Source: Nitrospira sp.
GTDB taxonomy: Bacteria > Nitrospirota > Nitrospiria > Nitrospirales > Nitrospiraceae
Assembly (NCBI GenBank): GCA_024998645.1
Contig: JACOEJ010000031.1
Location: 1-34,346, forward strand
Reading direction: 5' to 3'
DNA: 34,346 nucleotides
In this document: one piece after another, positions 1 through 6,832 of the stretch
Layout: each line of letters opens with the position of its first letter
How positions within the stretch are numbered: the stretch's first letter is position 1
Position numbers and translations under genes: made by a program
Notes under the pieces: model-generated
Database searches by the model: none
The model's input: only the letters and a program-made list of their open reading frames with translations
Told to the model about the DNA's origin: nothing

Positions 1-920
1 GCGATAAAGACATCGTCCAACCGGGGACGGTGATAGTCAATAAAATCGAGGCGGCAGTCCAGCTTGTTGGCCGCCTCTAAGATTGCCGGAAGCGCTTTTT
101 CAGCGGACTCCACACGAATGTCGAGGCCGGTAGCTGTCGCATTCACCGTGCGAATGGCGGGCTGCCCCTTGAGAGCGGAAGCCAAAGCACCAAGCCGCGC
201 GGTTTCCTTGATCGTGAGCGACACGATGTCGCCGCCGAGCGCCACTTTCAGTTCGGCCGGAGAGCCGATCGTTTTCACCTTGCCGCAATCGATGATCGCC
301 AGGCGGTCGCACAATTGATCCGCTTCGTCGAGATAGTTGGTCGTCATGACCACCGTCATGCCCCGCGCTTTGAGCATCCGGATATAGTCCCAGATCCGCA
401 GCCGGCTCTGCACGTCCAACCCCAACGTCGGCTCGTCCAAAAAGAGGATCTTCGGATTCGGCAACAGACCGCAGGCGATATCGAGCTTCCGCTTCATGCC
501 GCCCGAATAGGTCTTCGCCGGCCGGTCCGCATGCTCTTCGAGTTCAACCAGCTTGAGCAGTTCGGCAATCCGCTTCGCGGCTTCTTCCTTCGTCAGATGA
601 TAGAGCGCCCCGAGCAACTCCAGATGCTCACGCCCGGTGAGGAATCGATCGATGGCCCGCTCTTGCGGTACATAGCCGAACAGCGTCCGAACCAGATCCG
701 CCTCACGCACCGTATCGTGCCCGAGCACCGTGGCAGTGCCGGACGTTGGATGCAGCAGCGTGATGAGCGTGCGCAGAGTCGTGCTCTTGCCGGCGCCATT
801 CGGGCCCAGCAAACCGAAGATTTCGCCCGCATACACCTGAAAAGAAAGATCGTCGACCGCTTTATGGCCGTCGTAGCTCTTGCAGAGCCGATTCACGTCG
901 ATCGCAATTGTCCGGTCCAT
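1..920 (-). CDS. ABC transporter ATP-binding protein, DrrA/CcmA type (3' end beyond left edge)
   Basis: ATPase subunit of an ABC exporter, expected to bind the membrane face of a separate permease that would lie to the left of the window. Reading from the ATG at 920 the protein begins MDRTIAIDVNRLCKSYDGHK. It shows the Walker A motif GPNGAGKST, the signature YSGGMKRKLDI, and Walker B FLDEPTLGLD, in normal order. About 306 codons are present, including a C-terminal extension after the nucleotide-binding domain as in drug or lipid exporters of the DrrA class. The switch-loop position that is usually His reads Asn (MTTNYLDEAD). The upstream LON-domain gene ends in TAATG, so its stop and this start share one base, which suggests translational coupling. 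Substrate is unknown. The ABC ATPase call is firm; the drug-export class is a family inference. Confidence 0.9.
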   Translation of the reverse strand, partial: MDRTIAIDVNRLCKSYDGHKAVDDLSFQVYAGEIFGLLGPNGAGKSTTLRTLITLLHPTSGTATVLGHDTVREADLVRTLFGYVPQERAIDRFLTGREHLELLGALYHLTKEEAAKRIAELLKLVELEEHADRPAKTYSGGMKRKLDIACGLLPNPKILFLDEPTLGLDVQSRLRIWDYIRMLKARGMTVVMTTNYLDEADQLCDRLAIIDCGKVKTIGSPAELKVALGGDIVSLTIKETARLGALASALKGQPAIRTVNATATGLDIRVESAEKALPAILEAANKLDCRLDFIDYHRPRLDDVFI

Positions 921-1609
921 TACCCCCAACCCTTCGCGCCTTGTTGATCATGCACCATGAACTGGATCAGGTCGCTCAGACGACGCGCCCGCTGGTGGAG
1001 ACCTTCGGCTTCTATAAGAAATTGTTTTTCCAATGGTGTGCAGTCCAAGTATGTCGACAGCGTATTCACCAGGATCTCGTCGTTCACATCGTTGCGGAAC
1101 AACCCTTCCCAGGTCGCCGCATCTTCCCGCGCGCGCAAGTACGTCTCCAACACGGTCATCAACGCCTGGCGCACTTCGGGGGCCAGCGAAGGCTCGACGG
1201 CAGCCGGCTTCACCACTACCCACGCCTCTCGATAGGGCTTCTCGAAAAATTCTTCCTGGATTTCGTACCGTTCCAACCCCTGGAGCAAAATATTGGATCG
1301 TCCATCAGCCAACGGTTGCACACTGACGAGGCGTCCCACGCAGCCGATCGAGTAGATCGCCGGATGGCCGTAGTAATCCGTCTCCCATCCCTCCTTCAGC
1401 AAAGCCATCGCCACACACTGTCCACCGGCCGCCGCATCCGCCACCATCTGACGATAGCGCGGCTCAAAAATATGGAGCGGCAGATACGTCTTCGGGAAAA
1501 AGACCACGTTGGGCAACGCAAATACCGGAACACGTTCCGGGATGGCGAACGGTACGGCTTTGTCGTAGGGGTCTCTCGTGGGTTGGTCGCGCTCGCGATC
1601 AATCTGCAT
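920..1609 (-). CDS. LON substrate-binding domain protein
   Basis: A 229-residue protein that matches the N-terminal, substrate-recognition domain of Lon protease and nothing else. Characteristic segments are VPVFALPNVVFFP, LPLHIFEPRYRQM and a GCVGRLVSVQPLADGR stretch, filling roughly residues 25-130. A helical tail of about 100 residues follows. There is no AAA+ ATPase or Ser-Lys protease domain, so it cannot be Lon itself. Stand-alone proteins of this type are common and their role is not settled; protein quality control or adaptor function is an inference. The gene is first of a pair with the ABC ATPase, overlapping by one base. No good Shine-Dalgarno precedes the ATG, and a promoter-like sequence lies so close that the message may be leaderless. 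Confidence 0.88.
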   Translation of the reverse strand: MQIDRERDQPTRDPYDKAVPFAIPERVPVFALPNVVFFPKTYLPLHIFEPRYRQMVADAAAGGQCVAMALLKEGWETDYYGHPAIYSIGCVGRLVSVQPLADGRSNILLQGLERYEIQEEFFEKPYREAWVVVKPAAVEPSLAPEVRQALMTVLETYLRAREDAATWEGLFRNDVNDEILVNTLSTYLDCTPLEKQFLIEAEGLHQRARRLSDLIQFMVHDQQGAKGWG

Positions 1610-1614
1610 GACTC

Positions 1615-1644
1615 ACGATAGCCGAGAGTTGTGAAAATTGTCAA
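1615..1644 (-). promoter_or_regulatory. Candidate sigma70-type promoter of the LON-domain/ABC pair
   Basis: On the minus strand a perfect TTGACA (1644-1639) is followed after 18 bases by TATCGT (1620-1615, four of six consensus bases). The predicted start of transcription falls on or within a few bases of the ATG at 1609. A perfect 6-bp inverted repeat, CGCCGG-GA-CCGGCG, lies just upstream at 1645-1658 and could be an operator. Seen in sequence only. Confidence 0.4.
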
Positions 1645-1770
1645 CGCCGGGACCGGCGCTCATCCGCACGCGAGACAGCGCGAAAGGCCTCACCAATACT
1701 GGTGATTTGTGCGCGATCTTTCTCGCATGCTATAAGCCGCGGAGGAAATACATATCCCTGATGGCGAGCC

Positions 1771-2931
1771 ATGACATCCTTTACTATTCGTCTCGCAAGA
1801 CGGCTGAAGCGAATCGCACTCACCGGACTCTGCTTGATCCCTGTACTCGCAGGTGGAGCAGCGGCAGCGCCGGTCGATCCTGCCGATACCTCGTTTCGTC
1901 TGGCGCAAGAGGGGTATCAGTACGAATTCCCGCGGGACCACGGCTCCCACGACGCCTTCCGCACCGAATGGTGGTACTACACCGGCCACCTGGAAACCGC
2001 CGAGGGCCGGCGCTTCGGATTTGAGCTCACGTTCTTTCGCCGCGCGATCGCGCCCGATCAGGTCGAGACGCGCCCCTCCCGCTGGTCGGTGGATCAGCTC
2101 TATCTGGCTCATCTCGCCGTCACGGACGTCACGAGCAAGCGCTTCCACTTTCGCGACCGCATCAGTCGCGCCGGTCTGGGCAAGGCCGGAGCTGACGCCA
2201 CTCATCTGCACGTCTGGCTCGATCAATGGCGTGCAGAATCCTCCGGTGGGGCTGGCGACCAGCAGAAGCTCGAAGCCAAGGCCGATGGGGTGGCGCTTTC
2301 GCTGACGCTCGATCCCGCTAAACCGCTCGTCGTGCATGGCGAGCGAGGAATCAGCAAAAAAGGAGCGGCCGCAGGCCAGGCCTCGCACTACTATTCATTT
2401 ACCAATCTGACGACAGCCGGGGCCCTGATGATCGGCACCGAGACCTACCGCGTTACCGGCACCAGCTGGATGGACCATGAGTTCGGCTCAGCGGATTTGG
2501 GCGCGGACCTCGCCGGGTGGGATTGGTTCAGCATCCAACTCGCCGACAACCGGGAACTCATGGTCTATCGCCTCCGTCATACCGATGGTTCATCGGACGC
2601 AGCCTCCAGCGGAACGCTCGTGTTTCCTGACGGCCACAGTCAGCACCTCTCGGCCTCCGAGATCCAATTAACCCCGCTCGATACCTGGACCAGCCCAACC
2701 AGTAACGCCACCTATCCCAGCCGCTGGCAGATTTCTATTCCCTCACTCGGACTTGCGCTGAAACTAACCCCGCTCCTGGCCGATCAGGAACTCCGCACAA
2801 CACGCAGCACGCAAGTTACCTATTGGGAGGGAGCAGTCGCAGTGGAGGGCACCGAGCGTGGCCAAGCGATCAAAGGCCAGGGCTATGTCGAATTGACGGG
2901 CTATGCAGAGCGGATTAGGCAGAAGCTGTAA
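1771..2931 (+). CDS. Secreted lipocalin-like protein, AttH/CrtC (hydroxyneurosporene synthase-like) family
   Basis: A 386-residue protein with a Sec-type signal peptide: basic start RLARRLKR, then a hydrophobic core and an Ala-rich cleavage region near residue 33. The mature part opens with the family hallmark YEFPRDHGSHDAFRTEWWYY and continues GHLETAEGRRFGFELTFFRR. Later come SWMDHEFGS and GWDWFSIQLADNRELMVYRL, all typical of the double-lipocalin AttH/CrtC fold. Carotenoid hydratases (CrtC) belong to this superfamily, but without carotenoid genes nearby a hydratase role should not be assumed; many members are predicted secreted proteins of unknown ligand, often near lipoprotein-type ABC transporters. 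An in-frame stop at 1759-1761 rules out an earlier start. A GGAGGA at 1741 is too far for a standard ribosome site. A weak promoter-like TTGTGC-N18-TATAAG lies at 1707-1736. Confidence 0.82.
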   Translation: MTSFTIRLARRLKRIALTGLCLIPVLAGGAAAAPVDPADTSFRLAQEGYQYEFPRDHGSHDAFRTEWWYYTGHLETAEGRRFGFELTFFRRAIAPDQVETRPSRWSVDQLYLAHLAVTDVTSKRFHFRDRISRAGLGKAGADATHLHVWLDQWRAESSGGAGDQQKLEAKADGVALSLTLDPAKPLVVHGERGISKKGAAAGQASHYYSFTNLTTAGALMIGTETYRVTGTSWMDHEFGSADLGADLAGWDWFSIQLADNRELMVYRLRHTDGSSDAASSGTLVFPDGHSQHLSASEIQLTPLDTWTSPTSNATYPSRWQISIPSLGLALKLTPLLADQELRTTRSTQVTYWEGAVAVEGTERGQAIKGQGYVELTGYAERIRQKL

Positions 2932-2962
2932 CGGATGCTACTCCAGACCTTTCGATGAAAGG

Positions 2963-3385
2963 TTATGCATGAACATACGCCTTGAGCAGTTCATCATGTT
3001 TATTGCGGAATGAGATGTGAGCCAACACTGTGCGCCCGAGTTTAACGGTGGGATGAAATGCATTGTTCTTGGAAAACCAAAACACTTCTTCCATCGACTC
3101 TCTTTCATGCCAAGTCGTCATAACAAACTCACTGGCTGGGATCTCAGCAGGCTTGAACTGTTCTATATTTGCGAGATCTACTGAATCATCCCAGGAGCTG
3201 CAATTCTCCCCCCAAGCCATCATATAGAGACAACCGGATTGGACCAACCAATCACTTATTGAGGATTGCCATTCTGGCGATACGGCACTTTCAATGATGA
3301 CCACTGCCCGAAAGGGTTTGAACACTCCGATTGTCGGCGGTGTGGTTCCCGGCTCAATTTGGACGTACTCAATACTCTCGGTCAT
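2963..3385 (-). CDS. Small conserved protein of unknown function (DUF7684-like)
   Basis: A 140-residue soluble protein without signal peptide or membrane segment. Notable segments are FRAVVIIESAVSPEWQ, SDWLVQSGCLYMMAWGENC, SSWDDSVDLANIE, and MTTWHERESMEEVFWFSKNN. The combination of a Cys-Trp-Asp-rich centre with TTWH...EVFWF resembles, from memory, the DUF7684 family; that assignment is not verified and no function is known. Codon use is more AT-rich than in the flanking housekeeping genes, which fits horizontal arrival. It reads away from the ankyrin gene with a 78-base gap that carries an AAAGAGGTCTGAC motif. No strong Shine-Dalgarno was seen before the ATG. Confidence 0.6.
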   Translation of the reverse strand: MTESIEYVQIEPGTTPPTIGVFKPFRAVVIIESAVSPEWQSSISDWLVQSGCLYMMAWGENCSSWDDSVDLANIEQFKPAEIPASEFVMTTWHERESMEEVFWFSKNNAFHPTVKLGRTVLAHISFRNKHDELLKAYVHA

Positions 3386-3419
3386 GATGCATACTCAATA
3401 CGTTCTGTTGCGCAAAAAC

Positions 3420-3435
3420 AAAGAGGTCTGACCCC
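3420..3435. repeat. AAAGAGGTCTGAC boundary motif, copy 1
   Basis: The plus strand reads AAAGAGGTCTGACCCC at 3420-3435. The same 13-base core recurs at 5451-5463. On the minus strand both copies read GTCAGACCTCTTT followed by a T-rich run, and both lie 30 or so bases after the stop codon of a minus-strand lipoprotein gene. This looks like a cassette or transposon-end scar; the mobilising element is not identified. Confidence 0.5.
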
Positions 3436-3463
3436 TTAAACTTTTCTTGAGAAAAATGGCGTT

Positions 3464-4503
3464 TTAGAATGCCCCGCCGGCGGTGATCAAGAGATTCTTC
3501 GTATCACTTGTTGCGTAAGATAACGCTGTCTTATTCTTTCTGTCTCTCAAATTTGGATCGGCGTTATATTTCAGAAGCGTTTCGACGATCTCCTTATAAC
3601 CCTTGCTTGCAGCTGCCATTAGCGCGGTCATTCCGCCTTCGTCGTTAGGGACTATATTCGGATTGGCACCGTTCTTTAATAGTAGCTCCGTGATGAGAAC
3701 GCTTCCGTACCATGAAGAAAACATAAGGGCGGTACGGCCTTTATCGTTGGTCAGATTGACGTCCGCACCTGCCTTAATCAATGACGACGAAGTGGTTTCA
3801 TGCTTCTCGGCAACCGCGATCATTAACGGCGTCCAGCCATTGCGTTTTAGGCGGAAATTAAATCGGCACCCTTATCAATTAGCAGCGTGACTACGGCATC
3901 GTGCCCCTGCTGAGCAGCCTCATACAGCGGCGTCCCGAGCTCCAGACTTGAGCGATTAACGTCCGCACCTGCTGCCAAGAGAATTCTGGCAATCTCCAAC
4001 CGACCTTTAACTGCGGCGGCGGTCAATGCCGTTGCACCGGCCTTATTGCTTTCATTGACGTTTGCCTGGCGCTTAATTAGAGCTTTAACTACCTCTGTGT
4101 CATTACAATCGGTCGAAAGCATGAGGGGGGTTGAGCCATATCCACTATTTTTCGCGTTCACATCCGCGCCACGCTCAATCAAAAATAAAACTACGTTCGG
4201 ATGACAAAAATGAGTAGCAGCCGTAAGCGGCGTGTCATTATATTTACTTCTTGCATTAATATCGGCTCCTGCTTCTACTAGCGTCCTAACCATGCCTAAA
4301 TGGCCGTGTCGTGCGGCGACCATGAGCGTGGTTTCGTCCATGGAACCGCCGCGCTGATCAAGTGGGACACCTTGCCGAACGAGTTCGTTTAACTTTGCGC
4401 TATCGCCCGTTTCGGCAGCTCGATGAAGGGGGTTCATCGCACATCCTGCCATCAAAACATATGCGGAAAAGACAAGAGGAAATAAAAAGCTATGTGGCTT
4501 CAT
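3464..4503 (-). pseudogene. Ankyrin-repeat lipoprotein, broken by a one-base frameshift near 3857-3862
   Basis: The 5' part (4503 to 3847, 218 residues) begins with a lipoprotein signal peptide ending in the lipobox LMAGC (Cys21). It then carries ankyrin repeats recognisable by recurring GADINA, GADVNA, ANVNES and GADVNR turns and TPL/TAL helices. It stops abruptly after GADLISA. The 3' part (from about 3860 to 3464) resumes in another frame as RNGWTPLMIAVAEKHE and adds at least two more ankyrin units, ending NLLITAGGAF. Restoring one A/T in the plus-strand tract GAAATTAAATC (3854-3864) gives GADLNFRLKRNGWTPLM, an exact ankyrin junction. The repaired gene would encode about 347 residues. It is either a recent pseudogene or an assembly error. 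AAAGG upstream of 4503 may serve as ribosome site. Ankyrin lipoproteins mediate protein contacts, so no enzymatic role is claimed. Confidence 0.85.
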
Positions 4504-4740
4504 GCCTTTGCCTTTCTAAATTCCTAACAAAATAAGGGACCTACGAGATGGAGACAACAAAGGGGCCTGAGCTGCCTCCTTTATAGCCCCCCCTACAGCG
4601 AAAACTGTTAACGCTATCCTCTGTAAACTTGCGGCTTCTTCGTTAGCCTTCTTTACAATATTCCTTCTTTGCGTGCTGATGTCAAACCTCGCTATTGAGA
4701 TAGACCTCCCCCTCCGAGTCATTCCCTTTGCCGCTGCCCT

Positions 4741-4860
4741 GAGGCGTGGCTCGGGCGATCTCCCACTGCGCGCATGAACCAGGCACCACCCCTAATTGAC
4801 ACTTCGATTGATCCCGCGTGCGCGGGGCACGAGCAAGGGAGATCGCCCAGGCCACGCCTT
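4741..4860. repeat. Palindromic MITE/REP-like element, copy A (120 bp)
   Basis: Terminal inverted repeats of 24 bases: GAGGCGTGGCTCGGGCGATC plus TCCC on the left (4741-4764), and its near-complement ending GCCACGCCTT on the right (4837-4860), matching at 21 of 24 positions. Inside are CACTGCGCGCAT next to the left end, the segment ATTGATCCCGCGTGCGC, and GGGGCACGAGCAA next to the right end, so the whole unit can fold as a long hairpin. The same ends and inner blocks recur at 6535-6796. No transposase is present. The 4504-5010 stretch around it has no convincing gene. Confidence 0.75.
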
Positions 4861-4975
4861 ACCTTAGATTTCGGATTGTGACGTGATCTAGCAGTTACGA
4901 TGCGGCGGGGACAGCGGCTGCACTGACTGAGCCGATGCCAGTATCCAACGTCTGACATGGCTCATTGCCACAAGT

Positions 4976-5002
4976 GCGAGTGAATGGACGCTACATTCTC
5001 GC
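4976..5002. other. Hairpin downstream of the antitoxin-like gene
   Basis: GCGA-GT-GAATG (4976-4986) can pair with CATTC-TCGC (4994-5002) around a 7-base loop. It lies just after the stop of the minus-strand gene ending at 5011. There is no U-rich tail, so it is a weak terminator candidate at best. Confidence 0.3.
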
Positions 5003-5010
5003 CCGGGATG

Positions 5011-5358
5011 TTACGCGGCCTGGAGTAAGAATTCGACCTTTACAGCCTCGTAAGGAAATTCGATGCCGCCAGTTTTCGTGCGATTCAGCAAGCCGGCGGA
5101 CAACAGAGCCGTTACGTCGCTGTGAACGGCCTTCACATCCCGTTGAACGCGGCGTGCCGCTTCGCGGATGGACACCGGCCCGGCGCCGCACAGCGCCTTC
5201 AGAAGTTCCCAGCGCTTGGCAGACAGTACCTTCCAAAGCAGCTCAGGAGTCGCAAAACCAATGCGCGCCGACCGATGAGGCTTGCCCGATTTCCAGGCCT
5301 GCGCGAACTCGGCCATGCCTTTCTCGGGAGAGCGTACTTCAAGTATGACCTTTTTCAT
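5011..5358 (-). CDS. Antitoxin-like winged-HTH DNA-binding protein (TumA/COG4190 type)
   Basis: A 115-residue protein. The start at 5358 is chosen because GAGGTGG lies six bases upstream and the family usually begins M-K-K-V-like. The N-terminal half (LEVRSPEKGMAEFAQAWKSG) is followed by a winged helix: KRWELLKALCGAGPVSIREA and ARRVQRDVKAVHSDVTALLS, then a wing with GLLNRTKTGGIEFPYEAVKV. This is the layout of HVO_A0114/COG4190-like regulators that act as antitoxins for TumE (DUF6516) toxins. Its own toxin partner appears truncated just upstream (5339-5445). With the toxin broken, this gene may be an orphan antitoxin or plain autoregulator. Family call is good; activity is inferred. Confidence 0.75.
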   Translation of the reverse strand: MKKVILEVRSPEKGMAEFAQAWKSGKPHRSARIGFATPELLWKVLSAKRWELLKALCGAGPVSIREAARRVQRDVKAVHSDVTALLSAGLLNRTKTGGIEFPYEAVKVEFLLQAA

Positions 5359-5445
5359 GATTCCACCTCGCATTCTCACGTTGGAAGTCAGCAATCAGCT
5401 TCTCGGGAGTAGTGAAGGCGTAGGGACTTTCCTTGCTGCCGAAAG
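5339..5445 (-). pseudogene. C-terminal stub of a TumE-like (DUF6516) toxin gene
   Basis: On the minus strand, in the frame of the codons AGC-AAG-GAA, one reads SKESPYAFTTPEKLIADF followed by QRENARWNHEKGHT and a stop at 5341-5339. That ending matches, from memory, the tail of TumE/DUF6516 toxins (PY-x-FTTPEQL-x-DF-type). It overlaps the antitoxin start by about 20 bases, as toxin-first pairs do. Upstream of this point the reading frame continues only into the AAAGAGGTCTGAC motif, with no sign of the other roughly 80 toxin residues. The junction therefore looks like the breakpoint of a deletion or insertion. Confidence 0.5.
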
Positions 5446-5450
5446 AAAAT

Positions 5451-5466
5451 AAAGAGGTCTGACTCT
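5451..5466. repeat. AAAGAGGTCTGAC boundary motif, copy 2
   Basis: The plus strand reads AAAGAGGTCTGACTCT at 5451-5466, identical over 13 bases to copy 1 at 3420. It sits exactly between the truncated toxin stub and the 3' end of the TPR lipoprotein gene. Confidence 0.5.
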
Positions 5467-5493
5467 GTATATTCTTTCCCGTACAACGTGCCG

Positions 5494-6120
5494 CTAGCCC
5501 ACAGCCTTGCAATTTTTTCCATAGGACAACGGGACAAAGCCTGCGGTTTTACCCACATTATTATCCCGTAAACTCCGCGCTCGATTCGACACTTCGTTCG
5601 CCTTGCTTCCGGACCCGATCCGTCGAAGAGCTTCCGCATAATCGTCCCACAGATCTGCCATCTCAATTGGAGTGGTTATTTCGTTTCCGGAATCGACAAG
5701 CCGAAGCGTCGCCTTCTCGAAGTAGGGAACCGCCTTTGCATACTCTCCGAAGCCGAAATAGAAGCGTGCCGTCTCAACCAGTCGCCCTATATACCAATTG
5801 CCGTTTTGGCCAAGGGCTTTCTCCTCGACAGCCACAGAATTCAATAGGAGCGGTTCGGCTTCCGCTTTCATACAGAGATAGCCCTTCATACGGGCCAAGT
5901 TATACATAGCAAGAGCCTTCCTTTGATCATCGGCATGACCGATCTCTGTATTCACGTAAGCACGATAGTACTTGTCGTGCGCCAGTTGGTAGTTGCCAGC
6001 CCGTTCCGCCGCAACACCAGCATCGAAGTACTTTTGAGCTGTGTACATGTTGATCGGGTTGGTGCAGCCGGACAAAACCATTGATATGACAAACGGCATC
6101 CATACAAGCGTGAACTTCAT
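5494..6120 (-). CDS. TPR-type outer-membrane lipoprotein, unknown role
   Basis: A 208-residue lipoprotein. The start at 6120 follows GGGAGGG by a few bases and places a signal peptide with lipobox VLSGC (Cys19) at the very N-terminus; upstream in-frame ATGs would bury it. The mature part is helical and TPR-like: QKYFDAGVAAERAGNYQLAH, DKYYRAYVNTEIGHADDQRK, ALAMYNLARMKGYL and FGFGEYAKAVPYFEKAT each fit a helix-turn-helix repeat. Such proteins usually act as scaffolds in envelope complexes; no partner is evident here. A run of about 700 bases without genes precedes it. Composition is more AT-rich than the core genes. Confidence 0.72.
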   Translation of the reverse strand: MKFTLVWMPFVISMVLSGCTNPINMYTAQKYFDAGVAAERAGNYQLAHDKYYRAYVNTEIGHADDQRKALAMYNLARMKGYLCMKAEAEPLLLNSVAVEEKALGQNGNWYIGRLVETARFYFGFGEYAKAVPYFEKATLRLVDSGNEITTPIEMADLWDDYAEALRRIGSGSKANEVSNRARSLRDNNVGKTAGFVPLSYGKNCKAVG

Positions 6121-6402
6121 ATCCCTCCCATGGTGGCTAACCACCCCGCGATTCACTAGCAGGCACGAAGCACCCGGATCCGCCGTTTTCTGGTCGTGTA
6201 CCGCACCATCCATCGCCGCAAACAATACGCCATACGCCACGCGCGTTCAATGCGCGACGCCCCATTGATCATGCATCGCAGGCTCTTATGCGAATCTGTG
6301 TCACACCGCCCCTTAGTCCCATTCAGCTATTCCCGTTGTTACCACCACGCCTCCCTTCCCCTTCCTACGCTGCGCAATCTCCCGCCCTCCACTTTCATCA
6401 AT

Positions 6403-6487
6403 GCGGCTGGCGGAGCCTCAACTGCGCGCGTCGAACGAGGCCCTTCTGAGGGCGCGCGTTCCGCGAGCACAGAGACTTGCCGGCCGC
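6403..6487. repeat. Palindromic element, diverged copy B (about 85 bp)
   Basis: Left end GCGGCTGGCGGAGCCTC (6403-6419), right end GAGACTTGCCGGCCGC (6472-6487), imperfect complements. Between them come ACTGCGCGCGTCGAACGAGG and GAGGGCGCGCGTTCCGCGAG then CACAG. The order end, ACTGCGCGC, then GCGC...GAGCA, end is the same as in copies A and C though the ends have changed. It lies in the gene-free stretch 6121-6832, where no coding gene was recognised. Confidence 0.5.
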
Positions 6488-6534
6488 CTCGCTGTCTTCC
6501 TTCCCTCTCGCGTTACTCCCTTTGTCATCATTTT

Positions 6535-6796
6535 GAGGCGTGGCTTGGGCGATCTCCCACTGCGCGCATCCTTATTACCCGCCCACTCTGGAATGCGCCG
6601 AGATTACTTGCTTCCTTCCAAAGGAATGGCACCCTTGTCGTTCCTACTGCGCCCATGGAGGGAGCACCGCCCTTGATTTCACCATCTGATTGATCCCGCG
6701 TGCGCACTCCGGGAGCACAGGAGCGACAGAGGTGACGTTCCTCCCATCCTCCCGTGCGCGGGGCGCGAGCAAGGGAGATCGCCCGGTCCATGCCTC
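6535..6796. repeat. Palindromic MITE/REP-like element, copy C (262 bp, composite)
   Basis: Left end GAGGCGTGGCTTGGGCGATC plus TCCC (6535-6558); right end GGGAGATCGCCCGGTCCATG plus CCTC (6773-6796), complementary at 20 of 24 positions. Next to the left end is CACTGCGCGCAT as in copy A, next to the right end GGGGCGCGAGCAA. The centre is longer and contains ATTGATCCCGCGTGCGC (6689-6705), also shared with copy A, plus extra GAGCAC-rich palindromic blocks (CTGCGCCCATGGAGGGAGCA; CTCCGGGAGCACAGGAG). It appears to be a copy A-type element expanded by further units. Confidence 0.72.
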
Positions 6797-6832
6797 CCTC
6801 CCCTCCCTCTTCTTGACTCCGCAACGAGGCCT

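Noticed and set aside
4516..4722. A 68-codon open frame upstream of the ankyrin gene
   Set aside because: No recognisable domain, no ribosome site, runs into the palindromic element region; probably chance.
4719..4958. A 79-codon minus-strand open frame across repeat copy A, containing MRAVGDRPSHAS
   Set aside because: It is the translation of the palindromic repeat ends; the same peptide occurs in the frame over copy C (6528-6824). Likely to be misannotated as protein in related genomes.
6528..6824. A 98-codon minus-strand open frame across repeat copy C
   Set aside because: Same reason; it encodes repeat-end text and has no coding signature.
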